The notes: generated from the letters alone by a model not told the origin. A stretch of DNA of 64,000 nt from Pantoea piersonii (GCF_003612015.1 NZ_RARB01000001.1:558001-622000); one strand, 5' to 3'. Numbered from the stretch's first letter, positions 1 through 10,674 are shown. Translations and numbers: made by a program.

Positions 1-1042
1 ACTGCGTGCCTCTCAGCCGCTGGAGCTGTTTCTCGGCAACGCCGGCACAGCGATGCGTCCGCTGGCGGCGGCGCTCTGTCTCGGCGAGCAGGATATCGTC
101 CTGACCGGCGAGCCGCGCATGAAAGAGCGCCCAATCGGACATCTGGTAGACGCGCTCCGTCAGGGCGGCGCACAGATTGAGTATCTGGAGAACAGCGATT
201 ACCCGCCGCTGCGCCTGAAAGGCGGGTTTACCGGTGGCGAAGTCAGCGTAGACGGCAGCGTCTCCAGCCAGTTTCTCACCGCGCTGCTGATGGCTGCGCC
301 GCTGGCGGAGCGCGACACCCGGATCGTTATCAAAGGCGAGCTGGTATCGAAACCCTATATCGATATTACGCTGCATCTGATGCGCTGTTTCGGCGTCGAG
401 GTCGAGAACCAGCATTATCAGCGCTTTATCATTAAAGGCCAGCAGCAGTATCTGTCGCCAGGCGACTATCTGGTGGAGGGCGACGCCTCGTCCGCCTCCT
501 ATTTCCTGGCCGCAGGCGCAATTAAAGGCGGAACCGTGCGCGTCACCGGCATCGGCCGCGACAGCGTGCAGGGCGACATCCGCTTTGCCGACGTGCTGGA
601 AAAAATGGGCGCGACCGTTGAGTGGGGCAGCGACTACATCGCCTGTACCGCCGGCGAGCTTCACGCTATCGATATGGATATGAACCATATTCCCGACGCC
701 GCGATGACTATCGCGACCACGGCGCTGTTCGCTAAAGGCACGACACTGCTGCGCAACATTTACAACTGGCGCGTCAAAGAGACCGATCGCCTGGCCGCGA
801 TGGCGACCGAGCTGCGCAAAGTGGGCGCAGAAGTGGAAGAGGGCCACGATTTTATCCGCATCACGCCACCGGAAAAATTGCGCCACGCAGAGATCGGCAC
901 CTATAACGATCACCGCATGGCGATGTGCTTTTCTCTGGTCGCGCTCTCCGATACGCCGGTAACGATCCTCGATCCCGGCTGCACCGCGAAAACCTTCCCG
1001 GATTATTTCGATCAGCTGGCCAGAATCAGCCAGAACGCCTGA
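1..1042 (+). CDS. aroA: 3-phosphoshikimate 1-carboxyvinyltransferase (EPSP synthase), 5'-truncated by window edge
   Basis: AroA joins shikimate-3-phosphate and phosphoenolpyruvate to give EPSP, the sixth step of the shikimate pathway to chorismate, in the cytosol. The reading frame is open from base 2, before the first internal Met. It begins inside the family signature [11 protein letters not shown], which binds PEP and is the glyphosate-contact region. About 346 C-terminal residues are present. Other family landmarks are [14 protein letters not shown], the KETDRLAAM segment, and the C-terminal [10 protein letters not shown] and [10 protein letters not shown] blocks. The start codon and roughly the first 80 residues lie upstream of the window. 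A strong hairpin follows the stop codon, and cmk follows after 200 bases, as in E. coli. Nothing looks unusual. Identification is firm. Confidence 0.97.
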   Translation, partial: LRASQPLELFLGNAGTAMRPLAAALCLGEQDIVLTGEPRMKERPIGHLVDALRQGGAQIEYLENSDYPPLRLKGGFTGGEVSVDGSVSSQFLTALLMAAPLAERDTRIVIKGELVSKPYIDITLHLMRCFGVEVENQHYQRFIIKGQQQYLSPGDYLVEGDASSASYFLAAGAIKGGTVRVTGIGRDSVQGDIRFADVLEKMGATVEWGSDYIACTAGELHAIDMDMNHIPDAAMTIATTALFAKGTTLLRNIYNWRVKETDRLAAMATELRKVGAEVEEGHDFIRITPPEKLRHAEIGTYNDHRMAMCFSLVALSDTPVTILDPGCTAKTFPDYFDQLARISQNA

Positions 1043-1052
1043 TCGACAGGGT

Positions 1053-1075
1053 GCCGGAGAAGGGGCTTCTCCGGC
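1053..1075 (+). terminator. Hairpin after aroA
   Basis: A perfect 10-bp stem (GCCGGAGAAG / CTTCTCCGGC) with a GGG loop starts 11 bases after the aroA stop. Only a weak T-containing tail (ATTCTC) follows, so it may be a weak intrinsic terminator or a 3'-end stabilising hairpin. Confidence 0.6.
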
Positions 1076-1154
1076 ATTCTCACTACTTCTGGCCTTAGCG
1101 GCCAAGAGATGTTCTGAATCTGCTGCAATTTACAGCGTTCTCTGCGCTAAAAGG

Positions 1155-1183
1155 TAACGTCATTAGTCTGGTCAGCGTATAAT
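1155..1183 (+). promoter_or_regulatory. Candidate sigma70 promoter upstream of cmk-rpsA
   Basis: A perfect TATAAT stands at 1178-1183, 60 bases before the cmk start. The matching -35 region at about 1155-1160 is poor (TAACGT). In E. coli an rpsA promoter lies upstream of cmk, which fits this position. The assignment rests mainly on the -10 element. Confidence 0.35.
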
Positions 1184-1242
1184 GCTTCCTGTTCTGAACA
1201 GCCTGAAGGCTGAACTATTTCGCGCAGCAACAGGAGAGAATA

Positions 1243-1923
1243 ATGACGGCAACTGCCCCGGTTATAACTGTCGATGGGCCTAGCGGCGCAGGCAAAGGCA
1301 CGTTGTGCAAAGCGATGGCGGAAGCATTGCAATGGCATCTGCTCGATTCAGGCGCTATCTATCGCGTTCTGGCGCTGGCTGCGCTGCATCATCAGGTGAG
1401 TATTGAGTCCGAAGAGGCGCTGGTGCCGCTGGCCGCCCATCTGGATGTGCGTTTCGTCTCGCAGCAGGGCGAACTGCAGGTGATCCTGGAGGGCGAAGAG
1501 GTTACGGGTGAAATCCGCACCCAGGAAGTCAGCAATACCGCCTCGCGCGTTGCCGCCTTTCCACGCGTGCGCGAAGCGCTGCTGCGTCGCCAGCGTGCGT
1601 TTCGCGATGAGCCTGGCTTAATCGCCGATGGCCGCGATATGGGTACCGTGGTTTTCCCCGACGCGCCGGTAAAAATTTTCCTCGACGCCAGCCCGGAAGA
1701 GCGCGCCCAGCGCCGTATGCTACAGTTGCAGGAGAGCGGCTTTAGTGTTAACTTTGATCGCCTTTTAGCCGAGATAAAAGAACGTGATGATCGCGATCGC
1801 AACCGCGCCATTGCGCCTTTAGTCCCCGCCGCCGATGCGCTGGTTCTGGATTCTACCCAGTTATCCATTGAGCAAGTCATTGATAAGGCGCTGGAATATG
1901 CCCGCACCAAGCTGGGCATTTAA
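1243..1923 (+). CDS. cmk: Cytidylate kinase (CMP/dCMP kinase)
   Basis: Cmk phosphorylates CMP and dCMP with ATP, recycling pyrimidine nucleotides from RNA and phospholipid turnover. At 226 residues it is about the E. coli length. A P-loop GPSGAGKGT covers residues 12-20, and the CMP-binding [11 protein letters not shown] segment lies near residue 128. The ATG follows a good ribosome-binding site (CAGGAGAG). rpsA follows after about 120 bases, and the pair is co-transcribed in E. coli. The only other reading frame of any length here is the antisense shadow, which has no family match. Confidence 0.97.
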   Translation: MTATAPVITVDGPSGAGKGTLCKAMAEALQWHLLDSGAIYRVLALAALHHQVSIESEEALVPLAAHLDVRFVSQQGELQVILEGEEVTGEIRTQEVSNTASRVAAFPRVREALLRRQRAFRDEPGLIADGRDMGTVVFPDAPVKIFLDASPEERAQRRMLQLQESGFSVNFDRLLAEIKERDDRDRNRAIAPLVPAADALVLDSTQLSIEQVIDKALEYARTKLGI

Positions 1924-2045
1924 TATTTTCGGCATACCGAATTGCAGTAACCCTGTGCCAGGGAAAGCGCGCAGGGCATGTGAAACAACCCCATCCGACA
2001 TGAGGTCAGGTGGACGTTAAATTGAAGAATCCTAAGATTATCAAT

Positions 2046-3719
2046 ATGACTGAATCTTTTGCTCAACTCTTTGAAGAGTCCCTGAAAGAAATCGAAACCC
2101 GCCCGGGTTCCATCGTTCGTGGCGTTGTTGTCTCTATCGACAAAGACGTCGTTCTGGTTGATGCGGGTCTGAAATCTGAGTCTGCCATTCCGGCAGAGCA
2201 GTTCAAGAACGCAGCCGGCGAACTGGAAATTCAGGTTGGTGACGAAGTTGACGTTGCCCTGGATGCAGTGGAAGACGGCTTCGGTGAAACCCTGCTGTCC
2301 CGTGAGAAAGCTAAACGTCATGAAGCCTGGATCACGCTGGAAAAAGCTTACGAAGACGCTGAAACTGTTACCGGTGTTATCAACGGCAAAGTTAAAGGTG
2401 GCTTCACAGTTGAGCTGAACGGTATTCGTGCGTTCCTGCCAGGTTCACTGGTTGACGTGCGTCCGGTTCGCGACACGCTGCACCTGGAAGGCAAAGAGCT
2501 TGAATTCAAAGTAATCAAGCTTGATCAGAAACGTAACAACGTCGTGGTTTCACGCCGCGCGGTTATCGAATCTGAAAACAGCGCTGAGCGCGATCAGCTG
2601 CTGGAAAACCTGCAGGAAGGCATGGAAGTCAAAGGTATCGTTAAGAACCTCACTGACTACGGCGCATTCGTTGATCTGGGCGGCGTCGACGGCCTGCTGC
2701 ACATCACCGACATGGCGTGGAAACGCGTTAAGCATCCGAGCGAAATCGTCAACGTGGGCGACGAAATCACTGTTAAAGTGCTGAAGTTCGACCGCGAGCG
2801 TACCCGTGTATCTCTGGGCCTGAAACAGCTGGGCGAAGATCCGTGGGTAGCTATCGCTAAGCGTTACCCGGAAGGCACTCGCCTGACCGGTCGCGTGACC
2901 AACCTGACTGATTACGGCTGCTTCGTTGAAATCGAAGAAGGCGTTGAAGGTCTGGTACACGTTTCTGAAATGGACTGGACCAACAAAAACATCCACCCGT
3001 CTAAAGTTGTTAACGTGGGCGACGTGGTTGAAGTTATGGTTCTGGACATCGACGAAGAGCGTCGTCGTATCTCCCTGGGCCTGAAGCAGTGCAAAGCCAA
3101 CCCATGGCAGCAGTTTGCTGAGACCCACAACAAGGGCGATCGCGTTGAAGGTAAAATCAAGTCAATCACTGACTTCGGTATCTTCATCGGTCTGGACGGC
3201 GGCATCGACGGTCTGGTTCACCTGTCTGACATCTCCTGGAACGCGACTGGCGAAGAAGCCGTTCGTGAGTACAAAAAAGGCGACGAAATCGCTGCCGTTG
3301 TACTGCAGGTTGACGCAGAGCGCGAGCGCATCTCCCTGGGCGTGAAGCAGCTGGCTGAAGATCCGTTCAACAACTACATCACCCTGAACAAGAAAGGCGC
3401 CATCGTTACTGGTAAAGTAACTGCAGTTGACGCTAAAGGTGCTACAGTTGAACTGGCAGACGGCGTTGAAGGTTACCTGCGCGCTTCTGAAGCTTCACGT
3501 GACCGCGTTGAAGACGCAACTCTGGTTCTGAATGTTGGCGACGATGTTGAAGCTAAATTCACCGGTGTTGATCGTAAAAACCGCGTAGTTAGCCTGTCTG
3601 TCCGTGCGAAAGACGAAGCTGACGAGAAAGACGCCATCGCGACCGTGAACAACAAGCAGGAAGAAGGCAACTTCTCTAATGCTATGGCTGAAGCGTTCAA
3701 AGCAGCTAAAGGCGAGTAA
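2046..3719 (+). CDS. rpsA: 30S ribosomal protein S1
   Basis: S1 is the large mRNA-binding protein of the 30S subunit. It is needed to initiate translation on structured or Shine-Dalgarno-poor messages. The protein has 557 residues and six S1 OB-fold repeats, seen as recurring blocks such as [34 protein letters not shown] and [17 protein letters not shown]. The start chosen is ATG 2046 ([12 protein letters not shown]), matching the family. An in-frame GTG 36 bases upstream is open but would add unrelated residues. No clear Shine-Dalgarno sequence stands 5-10 bases before the ATG. That agrees with the known S1 autoregulation through a structured leader. Codon use is strongly biased to highly expressed codons (GGT, CGT, CTG). 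Confidence 0.98.
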   Translation: MTESFAQLFEESLKEIETRPGSIVRGVVVSIDKDVVLVDAGLKSESAIPAEQFKNAAGELEIQVGDEVDVALDAVEDGFGETLLSREKAKRHEAWITLEKAYEDAETVTGVINGKVKGGFTVELNGIRAFLPGSLVDVRPVRDTLHLEGKELEFKVIKLDQKRNNVVVSRRAVIESENSAERDQLLENLQEGMEVKGIVKNLTDYGAFVDLGGVDGLLHITDMAWKRVKHPSEIVNVGDEITVKVLKFDRERTRVSLGLKQLGEDPWVAIAKRYPEGTRLTGRVTNLTDYGCFVEIEEGVEGLVHVSEMDWTNKNIHPSKVVNVGDVVEVMVLDIDEERRRISLGLKQCKANPWQQFAETHNKGDRVEGKIKSITDFGIFIGLDGGIDGLVHLSDISWNATGEEAVREYKKGDEIAAVVLQVDAERERISLGVKQLAEDPFNNYITLNKKGAIVTGKVTAVDAKGATVELADGVEGYLRASEASRDRVEDATLVLNVGDDVEAKFTGVDRKNRVVSLSVRAKDEADEKDAIATVNNKQEEGNFSNAMAEAFKAAKGE

Positions 3720-3731
3720 TCGACCTTAAGC

Positions 3732-3757
3732 AACCGGGCAGGGAAATCTGCCCGGTT
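3732..3757 (+). terminator. Hairpin between rpsA and ihfB, without T-tract
   Basis: A perfect 10-bp stem (AACCGGGCAG / CTGCCCGGTT) with a 6-base loop starts 13 bases after the rpsA stop. The following bases are ACGGTAGC, so there is no U-run. It probably stabilises the 3' end or attenuates read-through into ihfB rather than terminating fully. Confidence 0.55.
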
Positions 3758-3806
3758 ACGGTAGCAAGCTGTCATACCTTTCCCACAAGGATTAACCGGA
3801 GGTTAC

Positions 3807-4091
3807 ATGACCAAGTCAGAACTGATTGAAAGACTTGCTGGCCAGCAGACTCATATTCCGGCGAAAGTCGTTGAGGATGCTGTAAAAGAGATGCTGGAGC
3901 ACATGGCCACAACGCTGGCCCAGGGCGAACGCATTGAAATCCGGGGATTCGGCAGCTTTTCTTTGCATTACCGCGCACCGCGTACGGGTCGTAACCCGAA
4001 AACGGGCGATAAAGTGGAACTGGAAGGTAAATACGTTCCCCACTTTAAGCCGGGCAAAGAGCTGCGAGACCGTGCAAACATCTACGGCTAA
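3807..4091 (+). CDS. ihfB: Integration host factor subunit beta
   Basis: IHF-beta pairs with IHF-alpha to bind and sharply bend specific DNA sites in replication, recombination and promoter architecture. The protein has 94 residues, the family length. It carries the IEIRGFGSF core and the beta-arm [10 protein letters not shown], whose Pro64 intercalates into DNA and makes the kink. The start is the ATG after GGAGGTTAC, a strong ribosome-binding site. It lies 87 bases downstream of rpsA, as in other Enterobacterales. A strong terminator follows immediately. Confidence 0.98.
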   Translation: MTKSELIERLAGQQTHIPAKVVEDAVKEMLEHMATTLAQGERIEIRGFGSFSLHYRAPRTGRNPKTGDKVELEGKYVPHFKPGKELRDRANIYG

Positions 4092-4107
4092 GCCGTAACC
4101 GAACGCA

Positions 4108-4137
4108 GAAACGACATCTCCGGATGTCGTTTTTTTT
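4108..4137 (+). terminator. Intrinsic terminator of ihfB
   Basis: The stem ACGACATC / GATGTCGT with a TCCG tetraloop is followed by seven T residues, 20 bases after the ihfB stop. A classic factor-independent terminator. Confidence 0.9.
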
Positions 4138-4286
4138 GCCTGTTGTTTTATGTGAGCCTGCCCGCCCTGTTGCGTATGCCGTATGTAATCCTCTCTGAAT
4201 TTCCCGATGCCGCGCTTAAAAGATAAAACTCCCACCTGATTGCGCTCCTGTTTATCCGCATACTCAGCCTGTTAAACAGGAATGAG

Positions 4287-6536
4287 ATGAAAATGACAGG
4301 GACGATATTTGCCAGAATCGCTATTCTCGCCGCACTGCCGCTGCTGTTTCTTCACCAGCTTCCGCCAGCGGCAGGTATCGCGGCGATCGCCTTTGCGGGC
4401 CTGGTGCTGTGGTGGACAACCCTGTTCTGGCTGCGTATCGCGGGGATAGCGCTGCTGATGTTCGCCTGGATGCTGGGAGCGGGGCGTGCAGACATCACCG
4501 CAACAGAAGCAGCCAGCAGCGCGCCTGCAACGTACAGCGTACGGATTGATGAAGTCCGGCAAGAGCGACAGCAGATCAAGGTGCAGCTACTCAGGCGAGA
4601 AGGGCGCTACCTCTTTCCGCCGCGTTTCGCCTGGCTGTCGCTCGGCGAGCGCCAGCAGGATTATTGCCCGGGGCAACGCTGGTCGATGAAGCTTAATCTC
4701 AGGCCCGTCCACGCAAAGCTCAACGAAGGCGAGTTCGATGCGCAACGCTTTGCGCTGGCTAACCATATGGCGCTGCGGGGCCGTATTCAACAGCAGCAGC
4801 CTGAATCCCTGACCTGCAGCTGGCGCTGGCAGCTTATTATGCGCGATATGCCGGTTATTAACGCCCTTGAGCAGAGCGCGGTTATCCAGGCCCTGGCTTT
4901 TGGCGAGCGAGCAGAGATGGACGATGCGCTGCGCCAGCTGCTGCGAGAAACCGGCACGGCGCATTTGATGGCGATTTCAGGCATGCATATCGCGCTGGCC
5001 GCCAGCAGCGGCTGGCTTATAGCACGCGCTGTTCAGCTGTTTCTGCCGACGCGTCTTATCGGCTATCTGTTTCCGCTGTTGATGAACTGGCTGGCGGCGG
5101 CGCTCTATACCTGGCTTTCGGGCAGCTATGCGCCCGCTCAGCGAACGCTTTTCGCTCTGACGCTGTGGGTCATCTTTCGCCTCAAAGGCGTGCAGCCCGG
5201 CGGCTGGCAGGTCTGGAGCCTGTGCGTTGGCGGATTGCTGCTGCTCGATCCGCTGAACGTGCTGTCAGAAAGTTTCTGGCTCTCGGCGCTGGCGGTGGCC
5301 ATCTTACTGACGTGGTATCACTGGTTTCCTTTACCTGAGCGATGCCGCCACGGCTGGCGCTGGCTGCCGGTTCAGCTGCTGCATCTTCAGCTCGGCATGA
5401 CGCTGCTAATGGCTCCGCTCCAGGTCATGCTGTTTGAGGGAATTAGCTTCTCAGCGCTGGCGGCGAATATGCTGGCGATACCCGCCATCACTTTTATCAG
5501 CGTCCCGCTGATCCTGCTGGCGATACTGACGCCGGTCGGCGCGCTCTGCAGCGCATTGTGGCACCTGGCGGATGCTTCCCTGGTCTGGCTGCTGACGGCG
5601 CTGAAGGCCTTACCCGATGGGTGGTGGGCATTTCATGACGCCGGCACCCTGGCGCTGTTGCTGTGGGGCGGCCTGATCGCCTGGCGCTGCGCGCTGTTTT
5701 ACGCGGCGCCGATCGGCTGCGCAGCGCTGGTGCTGGCGCTTATCGTCTGGCGCTGGCCGCGCGAAGAACCAGGCTGGCATATTGATATGCTGGATGTCGG
5801 ACAAGGGCTAAGCGTTGTTATCCGCCAGGGCAAAGAAGCGATGCTCTATGATACCGGCCCGCGCTGGGAAAGCGGGGATGCGGGGACGCGCCACGTTATC
5901 CCCTGGCTGTCACGGAAACATCTGCAGCTACAGACGGTGGTCCTCAGCCATCGTCATCTCGATCACAGCGGCGGCCTTAATGCCATAAAAACCCGCTGGC
6001 CTGGCGTGCCCATACGCAGCGCCACGCTTGATGACGACCATCTTCCCTGCGTGCGCGGCACGCGCTGGCGCTGGGGGGTGTTAAATGTCGAAGCGCTGTG
6101 GCCGTTAAAGCGATCGAAGGTCAGCAACAATAATGATTCCTGTGTGCTGAGCATTGATGACGGCGTTACGCGTTTGCTGCTGATGGGCGATCTGGAAGCA
6201 TCGGCGGAGCGACAGCTGGTCGCGCTGGAAAAAAATCGCCTTAAAGCCGATATCATCCAGGTTCCGCATCACGGCAGCCGCACCTCGTCAACGCCGCTGT
6301 TGCTGCGCAACGTCGACGGACATATCGCCATCGCCTCCATGGCGCGCTACAACGCCTGGCGTATGCCGGTCAAAAGCGTGCTGGAAAACTACCGACGCGC
6401 GGGCTTCACCTGGTATGACACCGCGCAATCGGGCCAGATAACCATTACGGTTGCCGGGCGTAAAATCGTGGTTTCCGGGTTAAGAGAGCAAATTTTGCCC
6501 CGTTGGTATCATCAGTGGTTTGGCGTCAAACGGTAA
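4287..6536 (+). CDS. ycaI: ComEC/Rec2-family DNA-uptake channel protein YcaI
   Basis: ComEC/Rec2 proteins form the inner-membrane channel that carries single-stranded DNA into the cytoplasm during natural transformation. The 749 residues are close to the E. coli length. Several hydrophobic helices at the N-terminus are followed by a soluble OB-like stretch, then the competence core with many membrane segments (about residues 210-500), and a C-terminal metallo-beta-lactamase domain. That domain shows DMLDVGQG and the metal motif SHRHLDHSGG, so the nuclease-like site appears intact. No frameshift is present. The same window holds sxy, the competence regulator that controls comEC in E. coli. I saw no convincing CRP-S site upstream. 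Whether this strain takes up DNA is unknown. Confidence 0.93.
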   Translation: MKMTGTIFARIAILAALPLLFLHQLPPAAGIAAIAFAGLVLWWTTLFWLRIAGIALLMFAWMLGAGRADITATEAASSAPATYSVRIDEVRQERQQIKVQLLRREGRYLFPPRFAWLSLGERQQDYCPGQRWSMKLNLRPVHAKLNEGEFDAQRFALANHMALRGRIQQQQPESLTCSWRWQLIMRDMPVINALEQSAVIQALAFGERAEMDDALRQLLRETGTAHLMAISGMHIALAASSGWLIARAVQLFLPTRLIGYLFPLLMNWLAAALYTWLSGSYAPAQRTLFALTLWVIFRLKGVQPGGWQVWSLCVGGLLLLDPLNVLSESFWLSALAVAILLTWYHWFPLPERCRHGWRWLPVQLLHLQLGMTLLMAPLQVMLFEGISFSALAANMLAIPAITFISVPLILLAILTPVGALCSALWHLADASLVWLLTALKALPDGWWAFHDAGTLALLLWGGLIAWRCALFYAAPIGCAALVLALIVWRWPREEPGWHIDMLDVGQGLSVVIRQGKEAMLYDTGPRWESGDAGTRHVIPWLSRKHLQLQTVVLSHRHLDHSGGLNAIKTRWPGVPIRSATLDDDHLPCVRGTRWRWGVLNVEALWPLKRSKVSNNNDSCVLSIDDGVTRLLLMGDLEASAERQLVALEKNRLKADIIQVPHHGSRTSSTPLLLRNVDGHIAIASMARYNAWRMPVKSVLENYRRAGFTWYDTAQSGQITITVAGRKIVVSGLREQILPRWYHQWFGVKR

Positions 6537-6548
6537 TCCAGGTAGAAT
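6520..6548 (+). promoter_or_regulatory. Candidate msbA promoter inside the 3' end of ycaI
   Basis: TTGGCG (6520-6525), a 17-bp spacer and TAGAAT (6543-6548) form a good sigma70 match ending 28 bases before the msbA start. It would let msbA-lpxK be expressed independently of ycaI. Confidence 0.5.
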
Positions 6549-6576
6549 GAGCGGCTATTTCAAACAACGTGAATAA

Positions 6577-8328
6577 ATGATGCATCAAGATAAAGATCTC
6601 TCAACGTGGCAGACATTTCGTCGACTCTGGCCGATGATCGCGCCCCATAAAGCGGGTTTATGCGTGGCCGCTGTGGCCCTGATACTTAACGCCGCGGGCG
6701 ACACACTTATGCTCTCCCTGTTGAAGCCTTTACTGGATGATGGGTTTGGTAAAGCGGATAAATCGGTACTGATCTGGATGCCGCTGGCCGTCATTGGTCT
6801 GATGCTGATCCGTGGCGTCACCAGCTATATTTCCAGCTACTGCATCTCCTGGGTCTCCGGCAACGTCGTCATGAATATGCGTCGCCGCCTCTTTAGCCAT
6901 ATGATGGGCATGCCGGTCTCGTTCTTCGACCAGCAGTCGACAGGCACGCTGCTGTCGCGCATCACCTACGATTCTGAGCAGGTCGCCTCCTCTTCATCCA
7001 GCGCGCTGGTTACCGTCGTGCGCGAGGGGGCCTCGATTATCGGCCTGTTTATCATGATGTTCTATTACAGCTGGCAGCTGTCGCTGATCCTGATTGTGCT
7101 GGCACCGATTGTCTCTCTGGCGATTCGCTCGGTCTCTAAGCGCTTCCGCAGCATCAGCAAAACCATGCAGAATACGATGGGGCAGGTAACGACCAGCGCC
7201 GAGCAGATGCTGAAAGGGCATAAAGAAGTGCTGATTTTCGGTGGCCAGGAAGTAGAGTCCGAACGTTTTGCCCGCGTCAGCAACCGCATGCGTCAGCAGG
7301 GTATGAAGCTGGTATCGGCCTCATCTATCTCCGATCCGGTCATCCAGCTGATCGCTTCGCTGGCGCTGGCGTTCGTGCTCTATGCCGCCAGTTTCCCTAG
7401 CGTGATGGAGACGCTGACCGCAGGTACCATCACCGTGGTCTTCTCATCTATGATCGCGCTGATGCGCCCGCTGAAATCCCTGACTAACGTCAACGCGCAG
7501 TTCCAGCGCGGCATGGCGGCGTGCCAGACCCTCTTCTCCATCCTTGATAGTGAGCAGGAGAACGACACCGGTACGCGCGAGGTTGTGCGCGCCAAAGGTG
7601 ACGTCGAGTTCCGCAATGTTACCTTTACCTATCCCGGACGCGATATTCCGGCGCTGCGCGATATCAATCTGGCGCTGCCGGAAGGGAAAACCGTTGCGCT
7701 GGTCGGGCGTTCAGGCTCAGGGAAGTCGACGCTGGCTAGCCTGCTGACACGTTTTTACGACATTCAGCAGGGCGAAATCCTGCTGGACGGCCACGACCTG
7801 CGCGAATATACGCTGCGTTCGCTGCGTAATCAGGTGGCGCTGGTATCGCAGAACGTGCATCTGTTCAACGACACCATCGCCAATAACATCGCCTATGCGC
7901 GTAGCGAGCAGTATAGCCGCGCCGAGATCGAGAAAGCCGCTACCATGGCGCACGCTATGGACTTCATCAACAAGATGGATAACGGACTGGATACGGTGAT
8001 TGGCGAAAACGGCGTGCTGCTCTCTGGCGGTCAGCGCCAGCGTATCGCGATTGCGCGCGCCCTGCTGCGCGACTGTCCGATCCTTATCCTGGATGAAGCG
8101 ACCTCCGCGCTGGATACCGAATCCGAACGTGCGATTCAGTCGGCGCTGGATGAGCTGCAGAAAAACCGCACCTCGCTGGTTATCGCTCACCGCCTGTCGA
8201 CCATCGAAAAAGCCGATGAAATCGTGGTCGTTGAAGATGGCCGTATCGTTGAGCGCGGCACGCACGCTGTTCTGCTGGCTCAGCAGGGCACCTATGCCCA
8301 GCTGCATAAAATGCAGTTTGGACAATGA
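6577..8328 (+). CDS. msbA: Lipid A export ABC transporter, ATP-binding/permease protein MsbA
   Basis: MsbA flips core-lipid A from the inner to the outer leaflet of the inner membrane, an essential step before Lpt transport. The 583 residues form a half-transporter: six transmembrane helices (residues 1-320), then a nucleotide-binding domain with Walker [10 protein letters not shown], signature LSGGQRQR and Walker [13 protein letters not shown]. The second codon is also ATG, so the product may start one residue later, which would give the E. coli length of 582. The ribosome-binding site is weak. The stop codon overlaps the start of lpxK by four bases (ATGA), so the two lipid A genes are translationally coupled. 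Confidence 0.98.
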   Translation: MMHQDKDLSTWQTFRRLWPMIAPHKAGLCVAAVALILNAAGDTLMLSLLKPLLDDGFGKADKSVLIWMPLAVIGLMLIRGVTSYISSYCISWVSGNVVMNMRRRLFSHMMGMPVSFFDQQSTGTLLSRITYDSEQVASSSSSALVTVVREGASIIGLFIMMFYYSWQLSLILIVLAPIVSLAIRSVSKRFRSISKTMQNTMGQVTTSAEQMLKGHKEVLIFGGQEVESERFARVSNRMRQQGMKLVSASSISDPVIQLIASLALAFVLYAASFPSVMETLTAGTITVVFSSMIALMRPLKSLTNVNAQFQRGMAACQTLFSILDSEQENDTGTREVVRAKGDVEFRNVTFTYPGRDIPALRDINLALPEGKTVALVGRSGSGKSTLASLLTRFYDIQQGEILLDGHDLREYTLRSLRNQVALVSQNVHLFNDTIANNIAYARSEQYSRAEIEKAATMAHAMDFINKMDNGLDTVIGENGVLLSGGQRQRIAIARALLRDCPILILDEATSALDTESERAIQSALDELQKNRTSLVIAHRLSTIEKADEIVVVEDGRIVERGTHAVLLAQQGTYAQLHKMQFGQ

Positions 8329-9326
8329 TTGAGCGCATCTGGAGTGGACGCTCGCCGCTGTGGCTGCTGTTGTGGCCGCTCAGCCTGATCTATGGCGCGG
8401 TTTCCTCTCTGATTCGCCTCAGCTACCAGCGCGGCTGGCGTAAAAGCTGGCGCGCGCCGGTGCCGGTCGTAGTGGTCGGCAATCTCACTGCGGGCGGCAA
8501 TGGCAAAACGCCGGTCGCGATCTGGCTGGTGCAGGAGCTGCAGCGCCGGGGCGTGAAGGTTGGCGTGGTGTCGCGCGGCTACGGCGGAAAAGCGGAGCGC
8601 TATCCGCTGCTGGTTAACGCCGAAACGCCGACGGAGCAGGCAGGCGATGAGCCTGTGCTGATCGCCCAGCGCAGCGGCGCGCCGGTCGCGGTGGCGCCGA
8701 AACGCCGCGCCGCGGTTGAGGCGCTGCTCGCCGCTCAGCCTGTTGATCTTATTATTACTGACGATGGCCTCCAGCACTACGCGCTCCAGCGCGATCGCGA
8801 GATTGTGGTGGTTGATGGCGTGCGCCGATTCGGCAACGGCTGGTGGCTGCCGGCGGGTCCTATGCGCGAGCGCGCCTCTCGCCTGCAGCAGGTCGACGCC
8901 GTTATCGTCAACGGCGGCGCTGCGGAGCCGGGTGAAATAGCTATGTCGCTGCGGCCTGGCGAAGCGGTTAACCTGCAAACGCATCAGTCAGTACCGCTCT
9001 CTGCCCTGAAAAAGGTGGTGGCGATGGCGGGGATTGGGCATCCGCCGCGCTTCTTCGCTACGCTTAAGCAGTATGGCGTCACGCCAGTAACCGAGATCGC
9101 CTTCGCCGATCACCATGCCTACAGCAAAGATGAGCTCGCCGGTTTAGTGGCCGCAGACCACATCCTGCTGATGACCGAAAAAGACGCGGTGAAATGCCGT
9201 CGCTTCGCCCAACCCAACTGGTGGTATCTGCCGGTCGAGGCGGAACTGAGCGGCAGCGCGGTCGCGCCGCTGCTGGATGATATCGAACGCCTGGCGCGGC
9301 AGGGCGCTGACAGGGCTGCCGACTAA
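8325..9326 (+). CDS. lpxK: Tetraacyldisaccharide 4'-kinase
   Basis: LpxK phosphorylates the 4' position of the lipid A disaccharide to make lipid IVA. It is membrane-associated on the cytoplasmic face. The 333 residues start with a hydrophobic N-terminal helix ([15 protein letters not shown]) and carry the unusual P-loop [12 protein letters not shown] near residue 53. [13 protein letters not shown] and the LPAGPMRE segment are further family landmarks. It overlaps msbA by four bases. The end is slightly longer than in E. coli (328 residues). Identification is firm. Confidence 0.97.
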   Translation: MIERIWSGRSPLWLLLWPLSLIYGAVSSLIRLSYQRGWRKSWRAPVPVVVVGNLTAGGNGKTPVAIWLVQELQRRGVKVGVVSRGYGGKAERYPLLVNAETPTEQAGDEPVLIAQRSGAPVAVAPKRRAAVEALLAAQPVDLIITDDGLQHYALQRDREIVVVDGVRRFGNGWWLPAGPMRERASRLQQVDAVIVNGGAAEPGEIAMSLRPGEAVNLQTHQSVPLSALKKVVAMAGIGHPPRFFATLKQYGVTPVTEIAFADHHAYSKDELAGLVAADHILLMTEKDAVKCRRFAQPNWWYLPVEAELSGSAVAPLLDDIERLARQGADRAAD

Positions 9327-9350
9327 CTTCACGCCGAACGCAGGAAGGGA

Positions 9351-10568
9351 ATGAATACAACGCTTTCGCTTTCGCTTCAACAGGCTCGTCATCTTCATCT
9401 GGCTGCGCAGGGTCTGCTGCGTACACCGCCAAAACGCGCGCGCTTTTCCGATCTGCTCGCCGCTGTCCGGCGCATGTCGCTGCTGCAAATCGATACCATC
9501 CATGTTGTCGCGCGCAGCCCTTATCTGGTGCTGTTTAGCCGCCTCGGCAGCTATCCGCAGCGCTGGCTGGAAGAGGCGCTGGCGCAGGGCGCGCTGTTTG
9601 AATACTGGGCGCATGAAGCCTGCTTTATTCCGCGCGAAGACTACCGTCTGCTGCGCCACCGCATGCTCCAGCCTGAGCGCCTTGGCTGGAAATATAACGC
9701 CCAGTGGGTACGCGATCACCAGCAAGAGATCGCTGACCTGTTGCAGCATATCGCAGAGCAGGGGCCGGTGCGCGCCGCTGACTTTGCCAGCGGCGACGAT
9801 CACAAACCAGGCTGGTGGGCGTGGAAGCCGCATAAACGCCATCTGGAAAACCTTTTTAGCGCGGGCGAGCTGATGGTCAGCGAGCGGCGCAATTTCCAGC
9901 GGGTTTACGATCTGCGATCGCGCGTGCTGCCGGAGTGGCAGGATGCGCTACACGCCCTCAGCGAAGCGGATGCGCAGTGGGAAATGCTGCGCAACAGCGC
10001 GCGCAGTCTCGGTATTTTCCGCGCCGCCTGGCTGCCTGATTACTATCGTCTCAGGCGGGTGGCGCTGAAACCTTTCCTGGAAAAGGCGCAGCAGGCGGGT
10101 GACATTATTCCGGTCGAGGTTGCCGGGCTGGGCGAAATGTGGCTGCATCGCGATCTGCTGCCGCTGCTTGACGCGCCGCTTAACGCGACGCACAGCGCCA
10201 TCCTGTCGCCGTTTGATCCGGTCGTCTGGGATCGTCGTCGGGCGCTGGAGCTTTTCCAGTTCGACTACCGCATCGAATGCTATACGCCAGAGGCGAAACG
10301 CAAGTATGGCTACTTTGTGCTGCCGGTTCTGCACCGCGGCGTCATTAAGGCCAGGCTGGATGCCCGTATGCTGCGTCAGGCGCGGCAGCTGGTGATTAAA
10401 AATTTTTGGCTGGAGCCGGATACGCGCGTTACCGCCGCTTTTATCAAAGATATTCGCCAGGCGATTAGTCGCTTTGCGGCGTGGCAGGATGCGGAGAGTG
10501 TCCTGTTCGAGCAAATGCCCGCTGCGCTGCAGCCGCACTGGTCCGCAGAGTGGGCGCTCAATAGCTGA
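9351..10568 (+). CDS. ycaQ: DNA interstrand-crosslink glycosylase of the AlkX/YcaQ family
   Basis: YcaQ (AlkX) is a winged-helix DNA glycosylase of the HTH_42 superfamily that removes alkylated bases, including nitrogen-mustard interstrand crosslinks. The 405 residues fit the family. The characteristic Q-x-D catalytic motif is visible as Q46-I-D48 in LLQIDTIH. Further landmarks are EYWAHEACFIP and LSPFDPVVWDRRR. The ATG follows AGGAAGGGA, a good ribosome-binding site, 24 bases after lpxK, so it may be transcribed with msbA-lpxK. The family role comes from work on E. coli YcaQ; the residue assignment is my reading. Confidence 0.94.
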   Translation: MNTTLSLSLQQARHLHLAAQGLLRTPPKRARFSDLLAAVRRMSLLQIDTIHVVARSPYLVLFSRLGSYPQRWLEEALAQGALFEYWAHEACFIPREDYRLLRHRMLQPERLGWKYNAQWVRDHQQEIADLLQHIAEQGPVRAADFASGDDHKPGWWAWKPHKRHLENLFSAGELMVSERRNFQRVYDLRSRVLPEWQDALHALSEADAQWEMLRNSARSLGIFRAAWLPDYYRLRRVALKPFLEKAQQAGDIIPVEVAGLGEMWLHRDLLPLLDAPLNATHSAILSPFDPVVWDRRRALELFQFDYRIECYTPEAKRKYGYFVLPVLHRGVIKARLDARMLRQARQLVIKNFWLEPDTRVTAAFIKDIRQAISRFAAWQDAESVLFEQMPAALQPHWSAEWALNS

Positions 10569-10674
10569 GCTTTGCGGTTTGCGCCGCAGTTTCGCGGCCG
10601 CTTTCCGCGCACGCTGAGACACTGCGCTATGGTATCCTTAGCGCCTTATGCAATCGGTCCGTGATGGAGGACAT

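Noticed and set aside
4140-4286. A CRP-S site upstream of ycaI
   Set aside because: TGTGAGCC and TGCGTATG were noticed, but no matching half-site at the required spacing gives the TGCGA-N6-TCGCA pattern.
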